A stretch of 64,000 bases of DNA, taken from NCBI GenBank assembly GCA_023935145.1, contig CM043699.1:71085638-71149637 (forward strand), read 5' to 3'. Below are positions 43,581 through 54,734 of the stretch, piece after piece. Each line of letters begins with the position of its first letter. The stretch's first letter is position 1. A program made the position numbers and the translations under genes. The notes beneath the pieces were generated by a model. That model was not told the DNA's origin. It made no database searches and worked only from the letters and a program-made list of their open reading frames with translations. The stretch is from Bretschneidera sinensis. Lineage: Eukaryota > Streptophyta > Magnoliopsida > Brassicales > Akaniaceae.

Positions 43581-45207
43581 TATGTGGATGAATCCAGCGC
43601 CGGTTTCACAGTCTTTAGAGGACACCATTAAGGAGTACATGAAAATGACCGGCCCGTCCCTCAATGCTGCCAACACATTCAATGTTGATAGCTGTTCCAT
43701 CTGTGCTAGTCCCATGCATCTAGCACAGAATTGTCCATCAATGTTGGCTTGTGCCGAGTACCCCCTGGAACAAATGAATGCTTTCAATGACTGTTGTTGG
43801 GAATCAAATAGATCTTACTCCGAAACATACAATCTAGGGTGGTGGAACCACTCTAATTTTTCATGGGAGTAGAACCAACTGATGAATCAGGGAGGAGCCC
43901 CTTATCATGCTCACAATCAATACCCTCCTGAATTTCCTCCACCAATACCAAGTTATGCCTATCCAGCACCATCACCCACTTACGAAGCTCCAATTCAAGT
44001 GCCAGCGTCGGTTTCACAGTCATTGGAGGACGCTCTCAATGATTTCATGAAAACGACTAGCCAATCTATGAGTGATGTGATGAGTGCAACCATAGAAAAC
44101 ACCCAAGCGATTGTCGAGCTATAGAGTCAAATTGATCAAATCGCAAGTTACGTGGGTGAAGGAGAGGAAATAAAGTTCCCCAGTCAACCTGATCCTAACC
44201 CAAAGGAACAGTTTGCGGTGGGAAATTTATCAACTCTTATACAAGGGCAAGAAAGTGGCAACAAAGAAAAGAGAGATGCTGAGCCATCTACAGCCACACC
44301 TATCATTAAGGATCTCCCTAGGTCGTTTTTACCTAAAGTGCCTTACCCTGAGAGATTACAAGCACCCAAGAAAGGAGAGGAGTTTGAGGATCCCCTGGAG
44401 GCATGCTTTGCTCACTTTGGAGAGGACTTGGGCTTAGATAAGTTACTTGAGGAAGTGAATTCCATTTTGGAGTCTGATCCTCAGAAGAGCAGTGAGACGG
44501 AGGAGACTATGGATGAATCATGTATTGAGGACCCCCTGGAGGTATGCTTTGCTCAATTTGAAGAGGATTCGGGCTTAGATAAGTTGTTTGAGCAAGCAAA
44601 TGCTACTTTGGAGTCTGCTCCTCTAAAGATCAGTGAGACGGAGGAAACCACAACACCTGAACCCCCCAAGAAGGAAATTAAGCCTTTATCGGACAATCTT
44701 AAGTATAAGTTCCTAGGTCCAGCAAATTCTTTGCCTATAATTATAGCTTTAGATTTGGGTGATGCTCCAGAGGAGAAATTATTGGACGTCTTAAGAGAGC
44801 ATAAGGAAGCTATAGGCTGGACTATTGAGGATGTCAAGGGAATCAACCCCTCGTTGGTAATACACGCGATACAATTGGAGGAGAATGCCAAGCCATCGAA
44901 GGAGCCACAAAGAAGGCTCAACCCTGCTATGCAAGAGGTTGTGAGGGCAGAAAATATTAAGCTGTTAGAGGCAGGGATCATTTAACCCATCTCTGATAAC
45001 AAGGGGGTGAGCCTGATTAAAGTCGTGCCCAAACGTGCTGAATTGACGGTAGTAAATAAAGACGATGAGTTGGTTCCAACTCGAGTGCAGTCAAGATGGA
45101 GAAAGTGTCTAGACTACCATAAATTGAATGCTGCCACTAGGCCTGATCATTTTCCATTCCCATTTATTGATCAGATGGTGAAGCGTTTAGTTGGGCATGT
45201 TTACTAA
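43581..45207 (+). pseudogene. Fused gag C-terminus / RT N-terminus remnant
   Basis: Starts near MWMNPAPVSQSLEDTIKEY. A zinc knuckle CSICASPMHLAQNC (C-x2-C-x4-H-x4-C) lies near 43690, then YNLGWWNHSNFSW, stops at 43870 and 44122, and a 277-codon open frame (44152-44985). In that frame FLPKVPYPERLQAPKK (gag-side linker) runs directly into DPLEACFAHFGEDL and then the pre-RT block SDNLKYKFLGPANSLP, so the protease was removed without breaking the frame. After a stop at 44983 the RT N-terminus continues (CLDYHKLNAATRPDHFPFPF) and breaks off near 45205 into the 3' UTR. The LTRs are young, so these losses predate the insertion. Confidence 0.8.
44386..44649 (+). repeat. 141-bp in-frame duplication in the pre-RT linker
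   Basis: Copies start at 44386 and 44527. Each encodes EDPLEACFAHFGEDLGLDKL or the variant EDPLEVCFAQFEEDSGLDKL and ends SETEET. The acidic 47-residue module is thereby doubled. Confidence 0.8.
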
Positions 45208-45849
45208 TGTTGGATCTGGCTGAAGACGTTAAACTTAGCGCTCATGGGAGGCACCCCACAGCTTATCTTTTCTTTTGTTTATTTATTATTTCGCATTTTT
45301 ATGATTAATGTTTGTTTCCAGTATTTTTTGTTTTCCAGTTTTTATTTTTCAGGGACAAAGTGTACTTCAGTTCAAGTTTGGGGGTATGCTATGAGCCATA
45401 CCAGTCCAGATAGTTCTCCATATCTCAGGTCAGCTCTTTCCATATTAGTCACACATTGGGGTCAACGTGTAATTTAAGTTTGGGGGTATGGGAGACACAT
45501 CACACACTTTGTCCTAATTTGTTGTCTTTTCGTCATAGAGATAAATGCATGCTCATGTTATCGTGAAATTTTAGTTGATCTAAACATTTTCTGTGATGTG
45601 ATGTCATTGGTGAGCTTAACATTTTGAACACATGATCTGGTGATAAATTTTTAAAATTTAGTTACTTACTTTAGGCATTTTGAGAATTCACATGTTTGAT
45701 CTAATCTAACACGAGCACATTAGCACAAATTATGTGAGGTATGACACGTGATTTTAATGTGTATTTTTCCTTATCTTAACTGAAACTGGATGACTTGTTG
45801 GATGAACACTTGGGCATAAAGAAAGAAAAAAAAAATTAATTACTACAAC

Positions 45850-45915
45850 TTTCCGCTGAGTAACTGGACCTCTTGCCTCAGTAAGCAGTGAATGTTCACG
45901 TCAAAAGGTGGAATT
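45850..45915 (+). other. Conserved 3' UTR hairpin block, one copy
   Basis: CTGAGTAACTGGACCTCTTG followed by CCTCAGTAAGCAGTG and a CACGTCAAAAGGTGG tail. CTGAG pairs with CTCAG. The block recurs at 58086-58165 and 60664-60815. Confidence 0.5.
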
Positions 45916-46476
45916 TTGCTTGGTAGTATTAAGGTCGGTTTATTTTCGTAGCCTTTTTGACTCGAGTTAGTAAGTCCTTAGGGGTGTCTGTACACCTAAT
46001 GCCCTAAAACCATCTGGTTTGGGAGTCATTGACTCAACAGTCGCTACATGGGTCAATTAGAAAGCTTAAGGGAACTAAACATAATCGTGCCTTATTATTG
46101 TTAAAAAAATAAAAAGAATAAAAGAATAAAATAAAAACTATGCCTTTTCGTTCATTTTTTATGGGAAATTCGGTGAATCTTGAGACATGGAGACCTTACA
46201 CATTAGAGTTACTTGGAAGCTTCATTTTTATATGCTAATTCACCTTACACTAATTCAAGCTTGTGATGCCTTATCCCGCCTTTTGTAAGTAATTAGATTT
46301 TAACATTTCTATTCATTGCGAAGATGGGTTTACCTTTTTAAGCTTGCTTATGAATGAATATCGTGGTGATGTGTGCTCCTTAAATTTTTGGATACCATGA
46401 GTGATGACTTTATCTTTATGTTCTTTGTTTTTCATTGAGTCTTTTATTTTGTTTTGCTAAGGGACTAGCAAAATAT

Positions 46477-46491
46477 AAGTTTGGGGGAATT
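46477..46491 (+). promoter_or_regulatory. Polypurine tract of the young Athila-like element
   Basis: AAGTTTGGGGGAATT directly before the 3' LTR. Confidence 0.8.
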
Positions 46492-47696
46492 TGATGAGTC
46501 TTAAATATTGCATATTTTAGACCCTTAACTTATATTTGTTATGCTCTTAGTTAGTAGTATTTCACTTTTTTTACGTCTTTCTTGTGTTTTGTGTATTTTT
46601 ACAGGTTTGTGGAGAAAATAAAGCATTTCAGGAGATGTGAAGCTTCTGGAGACATTGCGATCGATCGCACGAGATATGCGATCGAGCGCACCTGCCTACG
46701 AACGAGCGCATGGTCAACATCCCACATCAAAATATTTGAAGTTCAGTGCATCTGCGATCGATTGTAGCAGACATGCGATCGAGCGCACATGAGATCATGC
46801 GCACAAGACATGCGATCGATCGTACACGGGTAGTATCCCACATCGAATCTGCAACCCATATTGCTCCGGGTCTTCCCCTATATAAACACCATCTGGCTTT
46901 ATCATTCAGTGTACAATTCCTGAGCCACTTTGGTGTTTACCGGTGGACGTCCGCCAACATTCTGGTGGATCCCGAAGGCATTGCTACCACGAGGGGACGC
47001 CGCCCGTCAGCGAGTGGAATTTCTCCCATGTAAAGTTTTTTATTTATTTCTTTATATTCAGTTGTTTTAGTTTAAATGTTTAGCACGTTTTATTATCGTT
47101 TTATAGTTATGAGTGGCTAGGCTCTTCAGCTAAGGTTGAAGATGAAGCCCCGCCGTTGTTTGGCGTAGTAGTTCAGATTTGTTTGTACAAATCTGACAAT
47201 TTTTAGTATAAATGTTCTATCAATTATTTGAGTTAATCTTATAATTGATTGAGTTTAAATTGTCTGTTGGATATTCCTTGTGTTTCATCTGATGGATACA
47301 TTGAATGCTTTTCGATTAAATTGGATTTTCTTTGTGATTTGTTAAGAGCGGATACATTGGACGCTTTTGGTTTAATTGGGATATTCTTTGTTTTTTGTCT
47401 TATAGTTGGATTCATGAAATGTTTTGATAGGCTATATTTTTAGAACATATATGCTTAACTTTGGTAGGGTGGATTCGGAAACCTTAGTGTTTTAATTATT
47501 AGTTTTTAAATCAACTTAGCTTAGTTTATATTTCTTTTGCAATATCATTCACAATTCGGAACTAGGTTAAGATAAAGTTAGTTTAGATTAAAAATATATT
47601 TTCACAACACAATTCCCTGTGGATTCGACCTCGCACTTGCACAACGCTATACTACAAACGACTCGTGCGCTTGCGAGTAATTTAAAACTCACAACT
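46492..47696 (+). repeat. 3' LTR of the young Athila-like element
   Basis: TGATGAGTCTT...ACTCACAACT (last base T where the 5' LTR has A). Word array at about 46656-46825, TATATAAA at 46879-46886. Confidence 0.93.
46879..46886 (+). promoter_or_regulatory. TATA box of the 3' LTR
   Basis: TATATAAA, same context as in the 5' LTR. Confidence 0.75.
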
Positions 47697-47701
47697 CATA
47701 C
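47697..47701. repeat. Target site duplication CATAC, right copy
   Basis: Identical to 42262-42266. Confidence 0.85.
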
Positions 47702-48624
47702 CTCTACCCAGACGCCTAGTCAGTCATCTTATTAGACATCTTCAACTCTTATGTAGATCGGGTCTTCAAACTGGTCTAAACTTGAACTTCACTAGCCTAG
47801 ACACATAGCACTATCTCTGGCTCCTACCCAAGCACCTAGCCTTGGCTTACATACTCCTCGAACCTTTCTTCTTCAGCAACTCACTTTTCATCAGTATTCT
47901 TGCAAATTTCTTATGTCTTTTTCTACCAGGTGCCTATCTAGGCGCCTAGCTCACTGTCAAGCGCCTAGCCAGGCACCAAAGCCCTACTCAGATGCTTATG
48001 TAGTTATCTAGTCATGCACGCAACTCCTTCATCCCTTTCTTTCAACAAACCTATCTCATTGTCTATTTTATGCACTTTGTCCAACCAGGCGCCTAATTAT
48101 TCCTCATATGCTCATGTATGCTCCTAGTTCTCGTATGCACTTTCACGCAGCTCCTTTGAACCATCTCTTTAGCAAAAAACAAAGTTTACTTGCCAAATCT
48201 CTTGCCATATGCCTACCTGGGTGCCTACCACCATACTAGGTGACTGACGAGGCGCCTAGCCTCTTGTAAGGCACCTAGGCAAGTGTCCAAGCACTCATCC
48301 CGATGCTTAGGCAGACATCTAGTACCTTGTCAGCTCCATTCTACGATCCTCTCTTTGATTCTCTCTGATTCTTTAAACTTCTCAAATTTCACACTATTTT
48401 TGAGATATTATCAGGATCCACAATCTCTTCGGAATCTTCTCAAATTTTGTAATCTATCTTTGATTGTCAATGAATGTTTGATTCTATCTAGTTCTGTAAT
48501 CTGACATACATTCAATTCCCAATTCTACAATCTAGTAATATCTGCACATTTATAAACATATCAGTAATAATAATAGGGTTTTGCTACATCAAAATATCCA
48601 AGGATTAAACTAAATACCCTGACA
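47702..48624 (-). repeat. 3' LTR of the SIRE-like element, right part
   Basis: Continues the LTR begun at 41737 and ends ATACCCTGACA. It holds many GCGCCTAG / AGGCGCCTAG words (47707-48320), as the 5' LTR does at 50760-51310. Confidence 0.85.
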
Positions 48625-48637
48625 ATCTCCCCCTTTT
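48625..48637 (-). promoter_or_regulatory. Polypurine tract of the SIRE-like element
   Basis: On the minus strand AAAAGGGGGAGAT directly before the 3' LTR, the classic copia form. Confidence 0.8.
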
Positions 48638-48953
48638 TGATGTAGAAAAAACCATGAAAAGACAGTGTAGATAAACTTAAACAAAGCATGCAAATGTCAA
48701 ATTAAAAGCAAACACTATCTAAACTTCTCCACTTTTTGTATAAAATAAAAAAAAAATATGGGTCTGAAGCTCCCCCTGAACACATGGGGATTAAATAAAC
48801 AAGATTCCCACTAGACAAGCGTGAATTAAACAAAACAAAACATACAAGCATGCAAATCCTAGAAACATTCAAACAAAACAAAAGAAAAAAAACATAAACA
48901 AGCATATATAGACGAATAATTAAAAAAATTACTATTGATTGTCTTTGGACAAC

Positions 48954-50097
48954 TCAACCTTTGTTAGATTCGTTTACCTCTCTAACTTTGTCGTTTGGTA
49001 GATATTTTTCTTCTTTTAAAGCTATGCGGCAGAGATTTGAGAGTTGCTTTTTGACATCTGAATCTTCAGATTTGTCATTACTCCAAATTGCTACTAAGCC
49101 CTTTCTCTTCTTAAAACATGATCTTTTTAGCCTTGGACAGTCTGCCTTTATGTGACTGGACTTTTCGTATTCAAAGCACACAGGTTATCTCCTTCTTGAT
49201 GACTCACATTTCTGATAAGAAAACTTTCAAACATAGTCATTAGTAGATAAACTGGATTTATTGACTTTCTTACCCTTGTTGAACATTTCAAGATTCTTCT
49301 CGAATTGTCTGGTCAACTTGGCAATGCCATCTTAATTTGATAAGTCTTCTTCATCGGATAGCCCTTCATTGTCATCCTTAACTGCTTTAAAGGCATGGAT
49401 TTTTTTGGTTGTCTTATTTAGCCTTCAGTGCCTCCAGGTTGATTCATGGGTCATCAGTGATCCAACAAGGTCCTCTAGGGTCATAGTTATAATCTTTTTT
49501 AATTCCTCGATCATTGAAACCTTGGGTAGCCACTCCTTTGGTAAGGATATGATCATCTTGATCACCAGATCCATCTGAGTAAATTCTTTTCTAAGCGACT
49601 TCAGCTCGTTCACTATCTCAATGAACCGAGTAGTCATATCCAAAATACTCTCGCTCACACTCATCATGAAAGAATCAAATGAGGACTTTAGAATATTAAT
49701 CTTAGTTAACTTGACCTTACTAGGACCTTTAAAGGTAGCTTCTAGCTTGTTCCAAATTTCATGGGCTATCTCATAATTTTGAATCTGGTTGAATTGATTC
49801 TTGTTGATCCTATAGTACAGAAGATGGATAGCCTTATTGTTGATCTCTCGTTGAGTCTTCTCAGCTTTAGTGTACTCGTCTTCATCCTTCTCGATCTCGA
49901 CATCACTAATCTTTTTTGTGTGTCTGTATGTTCCTTTGCTGATCATTCTCTAATAGTTGAAGTCAATTCTCTTGATGAAGACCATTGACTTCTTCTTTCA
50001 AAATGAATAGTTCAACCCATCAAATATCTAAGGGTTAAATATGGGAAGTTTCTCAACATCGTTGGACTCAGTTGTAGTGTATGCATGCATATTTCAT
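48954..50097 (-). pseudogene. SIRE-like copia gag
   Basis: A possible start is the ATG at 50097; frame changes occur before the long open stretch 49946-49425. That stretch has NNKAIHLLYYRINKNQFNQI, EIWNKLEATFKGPSKVK, SFDSFMMSVSESILDMTTRF and EDLVGSLMTHE, a UBN2-type gag domain. A frame change leads to the zinc knuckle CFEYEKSSHIKADCP near 49175, whose second Cys is Tyr, followed by LVAIWSNDKSED, typical of the SIRE group. Gag packages the RNA. No protease or later pol motif follows; the sequence runs to the polypurine tract within about 330 bp. Confidence 0.75.
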
Positions 50098-50134
50098 GAA
50101 CTCCTTGACAATTAGTCAAATGGAATGGAGACTT

Positions 50135-50146
50135 GCTCTAATACCA
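50135..50146 (-). promoter_or_regulatory. Primer binding site of the SIRE-like element
   Basis: On the minus strand TGGTATTAGAGC, Met-tRNA type with one mismatch. Confidence 0.8.
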
Positions 50147-50148
50147 AT

Positions 50149-51600
50149 TGTTAGGAATCCAAGGGGGTTGAATTGATTCTACACAATAAACCATTGTGAT
50201 TAGCATAATAAAATCAAATAAACTATAAAACTAAAATAAAAATGCTGGCCAAATTTAAGAGTAATGAGACAAGGAGAATGGACACAAATTTATAGTGGTT
50301 TGACAATGATTGTGCTTATGTCCACTTCTTTAATAGGCCTCTTAGGTCTACTAAGTTCCACTATGTAAACACCGTTACACTTGCTTGGGTTTCGGGAACC
50401 AAGCGAACCTTACAGAGAGATATCACTCATAATCTCACAACTCTTACAATTTACATATTAAACATTACCAGAGTAGTAAACAAAACTAAATCTTTAAGCT
50501 TGTATGTAGATCTTAATATTGATTCTTCTCTCTTTTTTACTTCTCTTTAGAATCCCCTTAATTATAGTCTTCATTATGCCCTCAGAAAGGTAACTCCGAA
50601 ATTTGTTCTTTCTGAACTTATGACGTAGATTCTCTTTAAATACAAATCTTCTGATTTCTAACGAAAATATCCAGACATCTACTTAGACATCTGGTCATTC
50701 ATCTTACCAGAAGTTTTCAACTTTTATGTAGACCGGGTCTTCAAACAGGTCCAAACTTGAACTTCACTGGTCAAGCACCTGGCTCATCCCTAGGCACCTA
50801 GGCAGATGCCTAGTACTGTCTCAAGCGCCTACCTAGGTGAGCCCTAGCTTACACACATCTCAAACCTTTCTTCTTGAGTAACTCACTTTTCAATAGTCTT
50901 CTTATAGATTTCCTATGTCTTCTTTTACCAGGAGCCTAGCTAGGTGCCTAGCCTTGTTAAGTGCCTAAGCCCTCATCAGATGCCTACGCAGTCTTTTAGT
51001 CCATACACGGAGCTCCTTCAGCACTTTCATTCAGTAAACCTAGTCTTAGTATCCATTTTCTACACTTTGTCCTACCAGGCGCTTAGCTAAGCGCCTAGCA
51101 CACTGTCAAATGCCTAAGCTTTCCTCATATGGTCATGTATGCTCCTAGTCCTCGTACACACTTGCACATAGCTCCTTTGAACCACCTTTTCAGCAAAAAG
51201 GAAGGTTTACTGCCTAAATTGTCTATCAAGCATCTACCAATCTATTAGAAGCCTAGCATCTTGTCAAGCGTGTAGGCCCTCCTCCAGGTGCCTAGGCAGA
51301 CACCTAGTGCCCTGTCAACTCCGTTCTGCGATCTTCTCTCTAAGTCTCTCTAATTCTTCAAACTTCTCAGATACTTCAATCTTTTTGAGATCTTCTAGGG
51401 ATCCGCAATCTCCTCGAAATCTTCTTGGATTCCTTAATCTTTCTCTGATTCTTAATGAATGTTTGATTTTTTAATCTGACAAACAGTAAATGCTTGATTC
51501 TATAATCTAATAATATCTACACACTTAATAAACATATTAGTAATAATAATAAAGTTTTTCTATATCAAAATATTCGAAGATTAAACTAAATACCCTAACA
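50149..51600 (-). repeat. 5' LTR of the SIRE-like element
   Basis: 1452 bp, TGTTAGGAATCC...ATACCCTAACA on the plus strand. The length matches the 3' LTR once its insert is removed (1453 bp). Confidence 0.88.
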
Positions 51601-51851
51601 TACACTATATGCATCGACTGGATTCTTATTCTTCACTTTTTTTGAAAAGAAAAAGAAAAGATTTTTTCAAGAGCTCAACTTTGTTAACCCTTATGATTTT
51701 GTAGATTAGATACTCATTTATAATTACAAACCAAAATCTTAATGCTAAAACTGATTAATTACTCTTAATTAGTGATTCATTCTTTTTAAGCATATGAAAA
51801 TAAAATACCAGGGATTAATGAGAATTTCTCCGTATATAAAGGTTGCACTGA
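51601..51851. other. Short spacer between two elements
   Basis: Starts with the TACAC duplication. AT-rich; CCGTATATAAAGGTTGC at 51830 is TATA-like but leads into the next LTR. No gene. Confidence 0.5.
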
Positions 51852-52061
51852 TGATAGGTGCTTAAATATTCATATTTAAGCCCCTTTATTTACATTTGTT
51901 AAGTCCTTAGTTATGTTAATTTAGTCCATTTTACTTCATTTCTGTGTTTCACATGTTTTTATAGGGTCTTGGAGAAAAAGAATCATTTTTGGCACTTAAA
52001 GGAAGAAATTTGGAAATCCTGGAGCAGATGCTGGCTAAAGTGCAATCAAGCGAACTATTTG

Positions 52062-52155
52062 GTATGATCGAGCGCACCAGCACTCGTGCGCTCACAAAGA
52101 AGGATCAAACGCAGCCTTGCGATCGAGCGCACAACGAATGCGATCGAGCGCACAT
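52062..52155 (+). promoter_or_regulatory. GCGATCGAGCGCAC word array in the LTR
   Basis: Words ATGATCGAGCGCAC, CTCGTGCGCTC, GCGATCGAGCGCAC and GCGATCGAGCGCAC again, about 105 bp before the TATA box. Confidence 0.5.
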
Positions 52156-52261
52156 GTACGGGCATGAACAGTAAAACGACAGAATCAGTTTTGGTAATAG
52201 AGGAGGTTTTGCGTTTTAGGAAGTTTAGGGTTTCCAGAGTCTTCTAGGGTTATTCAACCCA

Positions 52262-52269
52262 TATAAATA
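52262..52269 (+). promoter_or_regulatory. TATA box of the LTR
   Basis: TATAAATA in the context CCCA-TATAAATACAC. Confidence 0.7.
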
Positions 52270-53169
52270 CACTTGTAAACACACACAGAAAAGATATCCC
52301 TTCTTTTATCTTTTACTTTGGCTCGAAGTTGTAAGCTTTGAGAGGAATTGACGACTCGTCTCCACAGTATTCTTTGGGTTTTATATTTTATGTTTAGTTT
52401 ATATTGCGATGCTTATCTTAGACAGCATGTGTAACTAACTACTAATAGGGCTCGATTGAAGCCCTAGTTATGCTTTCCCATATATAGATTCATTAATTAT
52501 CTTTGCAATAGCCTTGATTATGATGCTTAACTTGATTAATGCATGTATTTATTTAAATTCCTCATATATATATGTCTTATCAATATGTGCATGTGGTATG
52601 GATTAGTTAGTTAGATCAATTTGGATGACCGAGTCTAGGGTCTGACAATGGTAACAAAAGATATCCACGCCGGATTCTTGGATTAATCAACATGGGAAAC
52701 TAAGAGTAGATACCATGCCCTAGGTCTCATGTGGTTGTCGATTTCCATAAATAATTATGCTCTTTTAAGGAACAACTCAGTAGATACCATGCTGAATCCC
52801 TTAAGAAAGAAAAGAGTTAGAGTAGATACTATGCAGGAAATTAATAGCTTAAGGAGTAGATACCATGCCCTTAGGTTGGCAACCATTAGGTATTCATGGT
52901 AAGGCTAGTGCGTTGACACACTACTCATTAGGAAAGTATGATTAGAGGTGGATATCAAAGCCCTATGTTCTTATAATTATTAAATCACACTCAACTGTTA
53001 TTTCTATCTTTTTATATTGACAAACTGATTCTAAAAACGAAATTCACCAATCCCTATGGAAATGATCTCGCACTTACACACTATGCTACCATTGACCTTA
53101 TGCACTTGCAAGTAAAACAGTACGATTATTTGCTTATATATTTAGATAGATATACACACAACAAGTTTT

Positions 53170-53186
53170 TGGCACTGTTACTGGGG
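53170..53186 (+). promoter_or_regulatory. Primer binding site, decayed tRNA-Asp type
   Basis: TGGCACTGTTACTGGGG, with CpG-type changes from TGGCGCCGTTGCCGGG at 43481. Confidence 0.75.
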
Positions 53187-53484
53187 CTTACACTTAAATT
53201 TCATTTTTAGAATTAATTTTTCATTATTATTTCTTTTTCATTCTATTTCTATTTTTATCAAAAATCTTAAATATTTTAAGTTTCTGTCCTTATCTTATTT
53301 TTTTTTTGTTTCATTAAAACCCTAGTCAATTTCTTTTTGTTTTCTGTTTCAGGCACTCCAGGAGAGCTTTCTGTGCCACTTGCGATCAAGTGCACCCTCC
53401 TGTGCGATCGAGTGCAATTAGGGCAAAGAGTTACCCCCAGGTAGCAGTGTCTCACTACTGCACTTAAGCAATTATCACCAATTC
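53187..53484 (+). other. Leader before gag
   Basis: T-rich, then two words of the array type, GCGATCAAGTGCACC and GCGATCGAGTGCAA (53380-53420), shortly before the gag ATG. Confidence 0.5.
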
Positions 53485-54728
53485 ATGCACGGGCATCGAT
53501 CTAAGCATCCAACGTTCTTCCCCCTTGATACCGAGCTTGAGCAGACTATCCGACAGAGGCTTAGAGACATCTTCGAAGAGGTAGAAGAAATTGAAGAAGA
53601 AGTACAAATGGCGGAACAGCTAGAAAATCAGCAACCACTTGAGCGAAGGCCGATGAAGCAATCCTTCATCCCACGCAACCTTGATCAACCATCGTGTATT
53701 GCTTATCAACTTGAGGCGGAAGGAAACTATTACATATCTCCGCAAATATTGAGTGCATTGACTCACTTTAGGGGTACACCTAATGAGGATCCACACTTGC
53801 ACCTTCGAGAGTTCTTCGATCTTTGCAAGTTCCAGCACATCCAAGGCTTAAACCAAGAAGGAATAAGGTTAATTCTGTTCCCTTTTTCCTTAAAAGATAA
53901 TGCTAAACTGTGGTACAATTCTTTGCCTGTAGTTTCTATCCACACTTGGGAGGAGTTGGCTAGCAAATTCCTAAGGAAGTTTTTTCCAGCCCAAAGACGA
54001 GGAAAATGAGGAAGGAGATTCAGTCCTTCCAATAAAAGGATGGAGACCTATTTTTCGAAGCATGGGGACACTTTAACAAGCTGCTACTCAAATGCCCATA
54101 TCACAACCTACCTCAAGATGAACTGGTACAAGCTTTTTATGAAGGTTCAAGTGATACTAACAAAAGTATTGTTGATTCAGGTTATGGAGGAGTGCTGATA
54201 GAGAAAAGCAGCGAAGAAGTAATAAAACTCTTTGAAACCCTAAGTGAACACACTCAGCAGTTCTCCTCTTGAGGTAGACATATAACCAAGAGTAAAGGTA
54301 TGTATGAGGTAAACTTGAATGGATGATCATCTCCTCAAATAGTTGCTGTAGAGAGGAAACTAGACCTATTGGTTAAGGCCATGGCTACTCAGAATGCCTC
54401 ATCTAACCCACCAGCTACACCACTCCAGGTATGTGCGATATGTTCCCAATTTGATCATAACACTGACTCTTTTCCTTTGCATTCATTTACAGATCTGGAA
54501 CAAGCAAATTACGTGGGACCTAACAATTATCCACCAAAGAACAACCCATATGCAAACACTTACAACCCGGGATGGCGAAACCACCCAAATTTCTCTTGGA
54601 ACAACAATCAAAATACCCTTAATCAGCAAGGGCAGCAAAGGAATTCCCAGCCTACTACTCACTCAGCCCCCGAGACAAAGAAAAATGACCTCGAAAGTTT
54701 TGTGAGGCAATTGGCAACTCAGCAGTAA
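53485..54728 (+). pseudogene. Athila-like gag
   Basis: The ATG at 53485 opens MHGHRSKHPTFFPLDTELEQ. The gag domain includes FRGTPNEDPHLHLREFFDLC, LFPFSLKDNAKLWYNSLP and WEELASKFLRKFFP, recognisable as Retrotrans_gag. A one-base shift and stops near 54005-54280 break the frame (LPQDELVQAFYEGS lies in the shifted frame). The zinc knuckle near 54435 reads CAICSQFDHNTDSFP, with the last Cys changed to Ser, followed by YNPGWRNHPNFSWNNN. Ends with stops at 54726-54731. Gag forms the particle; this copy is inactive. Confidence 0.82.
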
Positions 54729-54734
54729 TAATTA

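Larger units (their letters stand above)
45208..46491 (+). other. 3' UTR of the young Athila-like element
   Basis: No gene. Contains the conserved GACGTTAAACTTAGCGCTCA block (45226), two polypurine-like AAGTTTGGGGGTATG tracts (45375 and 45476), the conserved hairpin (45850-45915) and GCTAAGGGACTAGCAAAATA (46456) before the polypurine tract. Confidence 0.75.
42267..47696 (+). mobile_element. Young, internally deleted Athila-like element
   Basis: 5.43 kb with LTRs of 1208 and 1205 bp, tRNA-Asp-type primer binding site, a partial gag and RT leader, a long 3' UTR, a polypurine tract and a perfect CATAC duplication. By eye the LTRs differ by about 14 substitutions and a few short indels (about 1%), so the insertion is recent. 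The gag N-terminus, protease, most of RT, RNase H, integrase and ORF3 are missing; it must have been mobilised by proteins from another element. Confidence 0.93.
41737..51600 (-). mobile_element. SIRE/Maximus-like copia element, pol deleted, minus strand
   Basis: Two LTRs of about 1.45 kb (the 3' LTR is split by an Athila-like insert), a Met-type primer binding site, gag and a polypurine tract. The internal region is only 1.5 kb; protease, integrase, RT and RNase H are missing. The gag and zinc-knuckle style suggest the SIRE/Maximus group. Without the 5.4-kb insert the element would be about 4.4 kb. Confidence 0.8.
51852..53163 (+). repeat. 5' LTR of the Athila-like element
   Basis: TGATAGGTGCTTAAATA...CACACAACA. 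Word array at 52062-52155, TATAAATA at 52262, and a late block with CCTATGGAAATGATCTCGCA. Contains four interspersed copies of GTAGATACCATGC (52706-52867; one reads GTAGATACTATGC). Confidence 0.85.
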
